Shown here in pieces: positions 48,715 to 59,239 of a DNA stretch of 64,000 nucleotides. How positions within the stretch are numbered: the first letter of the stretch is position 1; the number at the start of each line of letters is the position of its first letter. The stretch lies in assembly GCF_036785885.1 (NCBI RefSeq), contig NC_092310.1, positions 2,356,001 through 2,420,000 of the forward strand. Reading direction: 5' to 3'. This stretch comes from Coffea arabica (lineage: Eukaryota > Streptophyta > Magnoliopsida > Gentianales > Rubiaceae). A program made the translations under genes and the position numbers. The notes under the pieces are model-generated. The model was not told the DNA's origin. It searched no databases and worked only from the letters and a program-made list of their open reading frames with translations.

Positions 48715-50380
48715 ATGGTTTCCATTTCGCTGCCAGAAAAGCCTCATGCTGTTTGTATTCCATATCCAGCACAGGGTCACATAAACCCTATGCTGAAACT
48801 AGCCAAGCTCCTTCATCATAAAGGGTTTCATATAACCTTTGTTAACACAGAATTCAACCACAAACGTTTGCTGAAGTCTAGAGGTCCTGATGCCCTCAAT
48901 GGCTTGCCTGATTTCCAATTTAAAGCCATTCCTGATGGGCTTCCTCCTTCTGATGTTGATGCCACCCAAGACGTCCCCTCCCTTTGTGAATCCACCACTA
49001 CTCATTGCTTAGGTCCATTTAGAGATCTCCTTGCAGAACTTAATGATCCCTCTTCATCACAAGTGCCCCCTGTTTCTTGCATAGTTTCTGATGGAGCCAT
49101 GAGCTTTACTCTTGAAGCTGCCGCAGAACTAGGCGTCCCAGAAATATTGTTTTGGACTCCTAGTGCATGTGGATTCTTGGGTTATATGCACTATGCTAAG
49201 CTCATAGAAAAGGGTCTCATACCACTCAAAGGTACTCTTCAGGCCCAAGAACTTTTTGTGGTATTTCTCCTTTGAGCTCTCGTGAGAGAGACTTTTAGCA
49301 CTAGTTGGATTTCTGAACTTCTGCACTGCGAAATAGATATAATATAACCCCCTTGGCAACTAGCTTGATGGCATTTAAGATATTAATAATTACTGTATCT
49401 TCTTTTTTATTTTTTAATCGAGTTAAACTTGTGAATCCTTGTCAATTACAGATGCAAGTTATTTGTCAAATGGATACCTTGAGCAAGCTTTGGATTGGAT
49501 TCCCGGGATGAAAGATATACGTCTGAGAGATCTTCCAAGTTTCTTAAGAACTACAAATCCGGATGACTACATGGTAAAATTCGTCCTGCAAGAGACTGAG
49601 AGAGCCAAGAAGGCTTTAGCTATTATTTTGAACACATTTGAGGAGCTGGAAGAGGATGTTATAAATGCTCTGTCTGCCATCCTTCCTCCCATCTACGCCA
49701 TTGGGCCTCTACAGCTTCTCCAGAAAGAGGTAAAAGATGAGAGGTTATCAGTTGTGGGGTCAAATCTTTGGAAAGAAGAGCCCGAGTGCCTAGAATGGCT
49801 TGATCCAAAGGATCCCAATTCTGTTGTCTATGTAAACTTTGGAAGCGTCACTGTTATGACTCCTGACCAGCTCGTGGAGTTTGCATGGGGACTTGCAAAT
49901 AGTAAACAAACATTTTTGTGGATCATCAGGCCTGATCTTGTCTCTGGCGCCTCTGCAATTCTTCCTCCTGAATTTTTGGAGGAAACTAAAGATAGAGGCC
50001 TACTAGCAAGCTGGTGCACTCAGGAACAAGTTCTCAGCCATCCTGCCATTGGAGGATTCTTAACTCATAGCGGATGGAATTCAACTCTCGAGAGTATCTG
50101 TAGTGGGGTGCCCATGATTTGTTGGCCGTTTTTCGCCGACCAACAAACCAATTGCTGGTTCTGCTGCACCAAATGGGGCAATGGATTGGAGATAGACAAT
50201 AATGTTAAGAGGGACGAAGTTGAGAGCCTTGTGACTGAGTTGATGGTTAGAGAAAAGGGAAAGGACATGAAGAAAAAAGCCTTGGAGTGGAAGAACAAGG
50301 CTGAAGAAGCAGCTAAAAGTTCGGGTGGTTCTTCTTACTCGAATCTGGATAAGGTGGTTCAAGTGCTTCTCACCAAGTAA
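48715..50380 (+). CDS. UGT85A-like UDP-glucosyltransferase, 481 aa
   Basis: Exons 48715-49231 and 49452-50380 join in phase (L-K-D-A-S) across a GT-AG intron at the position usual for UGT85 genes; the length fits the family. N-terminal acceptor domain with catalytic His22 ([11 protein letters not shown]) and partner Asp126 (IVSDGAMSF). C-terminal donor domain with the PSPG box at residues 360-403 ([19 protein letters not shown] ... CWPFFADQQ); the terminal DQ pair fits UDP-glucose. HSGWNS replaces the common HCGWNS, and NCWFCC has Trp where Arg is frequent. Cytosolic, soluble, transfers glucose to a small hydroxylated compound. UGT85A members include 7-deoxyloganetin (iridoid) and cyanohydrin glucosyltransferases; the substrate here is not deducible. 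Start at the ATG after AAGCA, matching family N-termini. The pseudogene at 32056-33416 is a truncated relative. Confidence 0.95.
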
Positions 50381-50425
50381 AATCAGAATAGCATATTTAT
50401 GTAATGAATTTCTTTCAATTCTATA

Positions 50426-50431
50426 AATAAA
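50426..50431 (+). terminator. Poly(A) signal of the UGT85 gene
   Basis: AATAAA 46 bases after the stop codon, followed by T-rich sequence. Confidence 0.6.
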
Positions 50432-50745
50432 TTATCTCTATTTACGGAGGTTACAATCCTTCAATGTTCTTTTGTGCTTATCTTTTCCTAGAAAGTTAAT
50501 CGTGATTACGAAGTCCCATCTAGCCAGCTACGCAAACCTTTGGAATATATTGAGGTCCCTGTCTGCATTACTAAATGCAAAATACTGCAAATTGGCATGG
50601 CATACCGTGATAGCAAAAATTTGATCAGGTCCTCGAGTCCAAGAACTACGCTCAGATTATGTGAAGTTAAAGATTTTTTTTTATTATTGAATACATGAAT
50701 TCATTAACATTTTTTTATTGGATATATGAATTCATAAAAAATAAA

Positions 50746-51218
50746 GGGCAAACTCCACTTTACCCCCCTGTGGTTTAGCGTTTTTTCACATAACCCCCCT
50801 GTGGTTTCAAAAGCTATACATAACCCCCTCATGGTTTGGATTAAAGTGTCAAAGTAACGGAAATGGTCACTCGTAACGGCGTCACCTAAAATGTCAAAAA
50901 TACCCTTATGTAAGGTTGAAATTTATGTATTAACCAAGGGGGGTTATGTGTATATTTTGAAAAGCATAAGGGGGTTATATGATAAAGTATTAAACCATAA
51001 GGGGGTTATATGGTAAAATATAAAAATCATAGGGGGTTAATGTGTCATGTATTTATAAGGGTAATTTCGACATTTTTAGAAGTTCCGTTACGAGTGACTA
51101 TTTCTGTTACTTTGACACTTTAATCCAAACCATGAGGGGGTTATGTATAGCTTTTGAAACTATAGGGGGGTTATGTGAAAAAACGCTAAACCACAGGGGG
51201 GTAAAGTGGAATTTACCC
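50746..51218. mobile_element. MULE-type MITE, long TIRs, perfect 9-bp target duplication
   Basis: AAAAATAAA at 50737-50745 and 51219-51227. The ends GGGCAAACTCCACTTTACC and complement GGGTAAATTCCACTTTACC continue as inverted repeats for about 140 bases (CCCCCTGTGGTTTAGCG, CATGGTTTGGATTAAAGTG). 473 bases, no gene. Sits 0.37 kb after the UGT85 stop codon. Confidence 0.9.
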
Positions 51219-52369
51219 AAAAATAAAAAAGAGTTGCAATATCAAGTTATACACTAGTTACAGACCAAAAAATCATGAACCTAACTTATTTCGGATATGG
51301 TGCTCTTCAATATTGAATTCATTTATAAAGTGCAGAGAGTTTAATTATAGCAAATTCCCACTACTCTCAGCATTTTTTTTTATTGTGAAAATGGAAGAGT
51401 TTGAATTCAAAATCTTTCATTTACATTCTCTCATTTGAACCATCTAACATATTCCTACCTCGGTTACTAGCTCTTAACTTATTAATAAAACTGCAGGTTG
51501 TAATGTTGAACGTCAAATTCTAACCCTTTTTTTAATTTTTTTTTCTTTTTTTTATTTGAGAAAAAGGAAGGCCTCGTTCTCATGAATTTTTTTTAATAAG
51601 TGAAAGGTTTTAAATTCAAAATCTCCTAATTTTACCAGCCAGCCAATCCAACATTTTCCTAACATTAATGAGTGTGTTTGGATCGTTAATTATTCTGCTT
51701 TATTTACACCTTATTTACACACTAATTTGCTTGCATTATCAACACATTTTTCAATCATCTTTTCATCTCACATATATCATATAAAAAAAGTGCTACAATA
51801 TTTTTTTATAAAATTATTTCAAATAATTTACAATCCAAAATAGGTGATGGCAATGATTGAATGCAGAAATTACAGGAGTGGTCTTGAATATATAGTCAAC
51901 ATCGAACAATTAAATGTTCGCATCCATGCTTACTTCTTGCAGGCATTTTATAGTTTATTACACGACCACAGTACTAAGGTCAACAATCAACGCCCCCGCC
52001 CAAGCCTCCCATAAGCCCGCAACCCTATCACTCCGTGCTTACATCTGCGTTTTTTAATCTGTTGTTTTCTCCTCCATTATTAAGGAAGTGATTATGCTCA
52101 CCTTTTTTGTCATACATTATGTGGGACCCTTTATTGGAAAAAAAAAAAGAAAAAACAATACAGTCTTCTGGGCCTACAAATGTTTTTACGCAATAATCGC
52201 TCTAATATTAAATTACAATTTGAATAAAATAATTTAGTTCATAATGCGTTACATGATGGTGTAATGTAATCTTAAACCTATTTGTCAATAACTGACAGAA
52301 GATATTTATGTCATAGCCATATACAGAATTTATAATATAAAAAGACATGCAATTCATTTTCGATAAAAA
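51219..52369. other. Intergenic DNA with one possible GTTTGGAT-type MITE
   Basis: 51671-51840 starts GTGTTTGGATCG and ends ACAATCCAAAATA, with internal CTCACATATATCAT as in the 10468 and 20573 elements; degenerate. Otherwise nothing recognised. Confidence 0.4.
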
Positions 52370-53436
52370 TGTTAAAAATAGAATATTTGAGTTCCAGCTA
52401 TTATTGACTATGAAGTCATCCAATTTTTTATCTTTAAAAAAAAAAAAAGAAACTCTTTCACTAGTTTGAGTGCACATCTCTTTATGGTAATACATTTAAA
52501 ATATAGTAAATTTTTATACATTGTCAATATAAAATTTTTTTACACTAACAGATTTAGATCATTCCATATAATATGAATTTAAATTTGAAATTTAAATAAT
52601 ATGTATATGTGGCATATATTAATGGCTGCTAGTGTGAAAAGGTTACCACACTGTTAGTGCATAAAGAGTTACTTCTTCAAAATAACAGATGAGAATGTTT
52701 TCTATATGTTGAAATTTTTTTACAACTGTTTTCTATATTCTGATTTTATGAATATTTTGAACATAAGAAAGCTGAAAATCTGAAGTATCTAAAATCATCT
52801 TTTACATAATGAGAATTAGCACATTATTTGAAAGCTAATATTTGCAATTACACTGCTGTTTATAATCATAAGAAGACACAAAAAAATAAAAAGAGAACAA
52901 AGAAAAACAAGTTGGTGCGAAGAAAAAAGCTAACTAAACCCAAAATTTTCATGATTCATAATCTTGAAGGCCAAGTCTACTTATCTATTGAGTGTTTAAT
53001 CAAGGGATAATTAGAAGAAAAATAAAATAGAAAAAAATTTTGAGAAAAAAAATAAAAAGAAGTACCACTTTTTTTCCAGAGACAAATTCCGTACACGGGG
53101 TCGCAATGTTAGCCCGTTATTTTATTAAAACAATAAATGAATTACAAAAATTTCATTTTTTTAAAAAAAAATTTAGTGTAATAGAGAATATTTAAATTCG
53201 GGATTTCTCACTTACACTTCCATCTCTACCTTTCCAACCACTCAATCCATTCCTTCCCAAAATGAAATACAAAAATTTCGAGGGGGCCAAACTTAACCTC
53301 GAGAAAAAACAAGAAAAAGGTACACTTGAGAACGAGAGGTTAGCAAAATTATAACCTTGCAAAAATGTCCAAGTGGCAAGCCAATCTTTTGATAAAAACT
53401 AATGAAGCTTCTCGAGAAAAGGAAAAAAAACACTTT
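52370..53436 (+). repeat. Long dispersed repeat, copy B (internal deletion)
   Basis: Matches the left (29195-29960) and right (31370-32040) parts of copy A but lacks the middle 1.4 kb. The junction is near 52690-52730. It leaves copy A at CACTTTT (about 53436). Confidence 0.75.
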
Positions 53437-55420
53437 TCAAACTCTAAAGTTTGAAGAGATATAATTCAATTAGAGTATCATTTACATGATTATTTCAACT
53501 TATATTTGACAATTTAACTTAAGCTTTAATCAGATTACAATGTTATTATCATAATTATTCTTTGAATTTATATTTATATTTATTTCAATATGAATTATAA
53601 ATTATATTTGACAAATTAAGCTGCATTTGTTAAAAATCGTCAAATTGCATGGATTTTTTCAAATTGTTATTTTGACATTTTCTTATAGTCTTTGACATTT
53701 TATTATTTTGTTAATGTAACGAAAAAGATTATTTAAAACTAATTTCATCTTATTATAAAGAAAAAGATTATTACTGCTACTTAATGTAGTGTGCATTTTT
53801 ATGTTTTGAATTTATTTTAATTTGTTGATATTAAAATATTTGGTAACATTTGACTTTATGTTCATATATTTTTGTTATCAATTCTATTTTAATTCATTTA
53901 TACCTTAATAAGTGTTTTTTATTGCAATTAATTTTTTCTTTTCTTAATCAAACGAATGCATTAACGTCTAAATGACAAAAATAAGTGTATCTCTATTATA
54001 TTTCATTCAAATGCTCTTTGTTGTTGTTTTCATGGTAACCGTTAGATTTGCATTTTTTTTCTTATTTTCTACATTGTCAAATTATAAATTATTCAATACA
54101 GCTTATATATTATGAGTTCTAATTTGGAGAGAAAAACATTTTTCCAAACTTATTGCATTATTAGATTATTCAACAAGTCAGCTTACAGATTGCTTGGTTC
54201 TCCTATTTTTCCTCTGCTTTACTTATAATAAGCCATAAGTTAAATAATGCAATCATTCTTCAACTACTCATCTTTTTTCTCAATTATCTAACCATATTAG
54301 ATACTTACATTTTTCTTCATAGTTAGGTTGTTCTTCACAAGAAAATCAATTTTTTGATGAATTATCAACTGTATTTCATATGTGTATAACTATTAGATTG
54401 AAAGACAAAGCACTAGTTTAGTTTAGTTTTCATAGACTACCTTTTCAGATGAAATTATTATCAACAAACTGCCCTTAAATAGTATAGTACACGACCTTAC
54501 ACACACTACCAACCTTTGTTATGCTTCATTTTTTTCTTGTTTTATTTCCTTCCCATTCCCATGTAGTAGAGTGAAAGCTTCCTTCACTTTCTTGTTTTCT
54601 CACATTTGGTAATACAATTTTTCTTACTTTTTACTTCAACAAATCTATGCATCTATAGTAACATATACTTTTTTTTGCATGTTTTGTGTTTTCCTTTTGC
54701 AGCATTACTTTCAGTACTCAAAATTTTTGCTTAGCTTGTCACTTTACTCCAGATTAGTCATTTCACTTATTTATTTAGCACCAGTTAAACCTGTATAAAC
54801 TAGCTGGAATTACCACCAAACATAATATACACTTTTCCTTTCAAATTTATTTTATTTTATTTATGCGTTAATACTTGCTTTTTATTAGAACGAATTTTTT
54901 CCCTTTAATAACCAACAATGCATTAAGATGCTCTTTATAATATATCTACACATAACACTCAACTCATAAACCATCTTTCAAATTTTGTTATTCTTAAACA
55001 CTTTAGTGTGGGCATTTGCCATGCGGCCTTACTAGTATAAGAAGCAAGGGGTTTAGTTCTTTGCTTCCTTTCTTGCCACTTGGCTTCTTAATAGGTTGAC
55101 AAGTGGAATATTTATTATCCCTTGCATAACTTTTTTTTTGTCCCTTTGTTCATGCCAAATCAACAAGTGGCCCTTATGTTGTCCTTTCTGAATCCAATGG
55201 GTTTTTTTATCTCTATTATCTCTATTATATAAGAAGATATGGAAGTTTACTATATCACCCTAATTTTTGAACACGTGGCATAGTTCTCCTTTAAGGAAGT
55301 TGTGATTTTTTCCCATTGTTTATTTTTATGCTCTTAAATGCTTCTTTCCGTGAAGGATTTAAATTTATAGAGCAATCAACAATTTCTTCTGAAGGCAGAG
55401 ATCAGAGTTACTGGCAACAA
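53437..55420. other. AT-rich intergenic DNA, nothing firmly recognised
   Basis: No open frame or RNA gene. A CTAGT-like end at about 55028-55032 resembles a Helitron 3' end but no hairpin or partner was found. Confidence 0.4.
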
Positions 55421-55580
55421 AGGCAAACTGTAAAGTATGTAAGGGGTACTTCTGTTTTTCCTTTATGACTTTGCCTGTATTTAGTAAGGAAATAAATGTG
55501 CAAGGCAAACAATAAAGTATGTAAGGGTACTTTTGTTTTTCCTTTATGACTTTGCCTGTATTTAGTAAGGAAATAAATGA
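55421..55580. repeat. Tandem duplication of an 82-base unit
   Basis: AGGCAAAC...AAAGTATGTAAGGG...CCTTTATGACTTTGCCTG occurs at 55421 and again at 55503, nearly identical. Confidence 0.9.
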
Positions 55581-55792
55581 GTATGCACAGTTTTTCCTTT
55601 CCTAGAAATACTTAACTAATCTCACATGTCTTTAGTCAAGAGGTACATCAATCAAATTGCATCATATATGAATCTAGGTCCATTTTCCGTTGAAAAATCT
55701 TATTCTCACACATCTTTGGCCATGGGATTGGATCAACTTTCACAATATATAAATCCTAATCACAATTTCCTTAGTCCTATGGGGAACTTTGT

Positions 55793-55794
<2 letters not shown>

Positions 55795-55871
<77 letters not shown>
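55795..55871. repeat. AC plus AT microsatellite
   Basis: An AC run followed by about 30 TA units at the left edge of repeat copy C. Confidence 0.95.
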
Positions 55872-55872
<1 letters not shown>

Positions 55873-57365
55873 GAATTGGCTTCGCATGCACTTGTAACTT
55901 ACTAGTACTTTTGGAAAGTGCCCATGATCTCATTCTTTAAGTTGTGATATCAAAGCCTAATATATAATATGAGAAGGCCACTTGTGGGCCGAAATACGAG
56001 CTTAGAGGAAGGAATCTCCATGCTCGTCCCATAAGTGTAACTCAACTATAGGTACGAGTGGTTAAAGGTTCGAATCATCATGAAAATAAGTGAGAAATCA
56101 ATATTGATCTTTTTTGTGAAAAAAAAAACTAAGTAATTAGGAATTTTGAGATCTCTCATTCAATTCATAAATAATTTTCTTTCTCCTTCCTTTTATAAAG
56201 CCCAAAAAAAAAGGAAGACTTAGCTCCATGCTCTAGCTCAAGGTAAACGTCAAGTTGTTCTTTTTCGTGTCTTTTCGAAGGGTCTGGAGAAAGTTTCAAT
56301 TAATAGGATTTTCCTAATCCTTCCTTTCCATAAGGAAGAGCGTGACTTTTTTTTTTTTCAGAATGAACTCCTTTCTTTATTTTCTTTATTTGGTGTACCA
56401 ACTTCAGCCGGATAAAAAGAAATTTTCATGTTCGATTTTGAAGGGGGAGATCCTATAGGATCATGTCTTCAATTTCCTTTTGCTAGACCCATAACTTAAA
56501 AACCCACTTTCTTGCTATCACGAGATTCATCCGAATATTAGATCCAATTTTGAAAATACAACATTCCACCTTTTTTTTTTCACTGCCCAAGGCTTTGATT
56601 TTCGAACATATACAAAAATGCTTTAGTTGGGCCTCGACTTTGCCACCGTGGTCCAAATGCATGATGTTAACACAAAATAATTAGTCTCAAATTTACCACT
56701 GTTTGTTGTCCAAATATACTGATCTTGTTCTCAATTGATTTTTAATACCCGATTTTTAGATTTTGATTAAAAAAATTAGTTTATCGTGTTTACAACCTTT
56801 TTTCATATTCTGATTTTATGAATAAGAAAGCTGAAAATCTAAAGTATTAAATCATCTTTTACATAATGATAATTAGCAAAGAACACGGCCATTATTTGAA
56901 AGCTAATACTTGCAATTACATTGCTGTTTATAATCATAAGAATACACAAAACATTAACAAGAGAAAAAAAAAAACAAGTTGGTTGGAAGAAAAGCTAACT
57001 AAACCAATATTTTCATGATTCATAATGTTGAAGAGTCCAAGTCTACTTGTGTATTGAGTGCTCAATCAAGGGATAATTAAAAGGAAAATAAAATAGAAAA
57101 AATTTTGAGAACAAAAACAATAAAAAGAAGTACCATTTTTTTTAGAGGCAAATTTCATACACGGAGTCAGAATGCTAGTCCGTTATATTATTAAAACAAT
57201 AAATAAATTATAAAATTTTTTTTAAAAAAATTTAATATATGTGGGAGAATTCAAATTTGGAACCTTTCGAAGCATTCAATCTATCTCTCTCCAAAATGAA
57301 ATACAAAAATTTTGAGGGGCCAAACCTGACATCGAGAACAAACAAGAAAAAGGGGCACTTGAGAA

Positions 57366-58273
57366 TAGAGGTGGCAAAATGGGCGGGATGGGCGGGATTT
57401 GCTTGGGTTTGAGATGGAACCGAGTCATATGGGTTTGGGTCCAACCATACCCATATGTGTTTTGGGACTAACTTGGGCGGGATCATTTTGGGATGGGTTT
57501 AGATTCATCCCGCCCAATACCCAAATTCATTTTCTACATATTTTTTTTCCTTTAATTCATTTTTTATTTTTTTATATAATTTTAATATTTTTGATTTATT
57601 AAATTTCTTTTAGTTTTATTAAATAAACATGCAAGTGCTTTATACTCAAGATTCCCACCAAAAATTGGATTAACAAATAAAGGAAAAGATAGATATACAG
57701 CCATATTCCAACATATATCAAGATGGCCAAGGTCCTTAGGACGTTGAATATTTATCCTCATCATTGTCCAAGGATGACAGGTCTAAACTAACTGAAATGC
57801 TAGAAATTCTTGTGGATAATGACTAAGAAGACTACTAGATTATATTCGCTGGTATGACTATAAAAATTGTTAAAGATAATTTTTGAATCTAAGACTCCGT
57901 TTGGATTGACTATTTTTTCAAAAAATAAGTTTTTCAAATACAATGTTACAGTAATATACAATAACTCAAGAAACATCCCATCCATATTAGTATATCAAAT
58001 ATTTCAAAAAAATTTTATAGTAAAAATTTTTCATATACACGGCTACAATAAAATATTTCAAAAACACCTACCAAAAACAACTAATCCAAACGGAGCCCTT
58101 GCCATTTGAGCCCAATGGGTACCCAAGTATTTCCCATCCTTTCCCATTCATTAATGGGTATAGTTGGGATGTGTCCCAACTTAAACCCAATACCAAATTA
58201 TAATACCCATCCCGCCCAAAGTTCCTTTGGGCATGGGTAGCCCATTGGGACTTGGGACAAATTGCCAGCTCTA
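57366..58273. mobile_element. hAT-type non-autonomous element inserted in repeat copy C
   Basis: Ends TAGAGGTGGCAAAATGGGC and complement TAGAGCTGGCAATTTGTCC. Flanking eight bases CTTGAGAA (57358-57365) and CTTGAAAA (58274-58281) differ by one. Copy A has the uninterrupted sequence (CACTTGAAAACAAGAGG) at 31910-31926. 908 bases, GGGCGGGAT-rich near both ends, no transposase. Confidence 0.88.
57893..58097. mobile_element. Tourist-like MITE nested in the hAT element
   Basis: The left GACTCCGTTTGGATTGAC pairs with the complement of the right (GGCTCCGTTTGGATTAG). TAA precedes the left end. Same family as 9773-10075. Confidence 0.65.
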
Positions 58274-58736
58274 CTTGAAAACAAGAGGTTAGCTTACTTA
58301 TATTGCTGCAAAAATGTCCAAGTGTCAAGCGAATCCCCATAACTATTTTGAAAAAACTGATGAAGCCTCTAGAGAAAAAAGGGGAGAAAAAAACACTTTT
58401 GTAGTGTAACATGAGGACGTCTTCGTGAAGGTTCTATCCAGGAAAGAACCAAAAAAAAAAAAGTGAAGCATACCAGCTTTGACCATGCCATATATTCTTT
58501 TTTTTTTTTCGAGGGTTTTTTTTTCTTCTAAAAAAGAAACAAAAGCAGAATATGTCCAGCTTGGTGGCAATTTTCTAAATTTAACAACCGCCTTTTCCTA
58601 CCTAAAAATAAAAAAATAAAACCGACCTGATCACATCGAATCTTAGCTCAATTCCAACTTGGAAAAAGACCTCCACATAGCCGTCCAGATCATCAACAAC
58701 CGCTTAATCCTAACCGTCCATTCTTCAACAACCACC

Positions 58737-58796
58737 TATAAATAACCCCAACCATCCCCCGGACTTTTGTTAACCCTCGGCGGTTTGGTTGTTAGG
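58737..58796 (+). promoter_or_regulatory. Candidate promoter and short first exon of a transcript
   Basis: TATAAATA at 58737-58744 follows a C-rich stretch (CCGTCCA repeated). About 50 bases later GTTAG/GTAAGAAT is a strong splice donor at 58796. No ATG lies between a likely start near 58770 and the donor, so a non-coding leader exon is possible. No transcript evidence. Confidence 0.4.
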
Positions 58797-59239
58797 TAAG
58801 AATCGTCTAACTCGGTTTTCTGCATCGGTTTAGGGCTGTGAAATTAGTTAAATTGGAATTGTCAATTGACGGTAGGCTCTGATTTATTCATGATTGCTTT
58901 AGGTGGTAGCTCTGGTATTCGGCGTTTTCGCGATCATCAGATAGTTCGAGTTTTTTTGCAATAGTTTGGTTTGTTGATATGATGATAATTTGTCCATCGT
59001 TCCAATTTATCGGACAATATTGGTGTCGGTTTTCCTTCTTGTTAATGTTTCGAAATTCACCTTGTTGTAGAATTGGCAGAATGGAGGAGAGAAGCGCTCT
59101 GTTGGATGGATTTGAATGTGGTCCGAAAATTTGGGAGTTCTTCTCTAATCCCCTCTTGGTCTTGGGTTGTTCTTATCTTTGCTTGATAAAGTCACCGCCT
59201 TTATTTTATGGGGTCATTGCTGACGAGCTCTAGGTGTTG

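Larger units (their letters stand above)
55871..58418 (+). repeat. Long dispersed repeat, copy C
   Basis: Matches the middle and right parts of copy A (30446-32050) and is interrupted at 57366-58273 by a hAT MITE. The end runs through GTAACATGAGG, as in copy A just before the UGT remnant. Confidence 0.75.

Noticed and set aside
53436-55033. Helitron from about 53436 (TC) to 55032 (CTAG)
   Set aside because: No convincing 3' hairpin and the right flank does not continue the interrupted repeat copy B.
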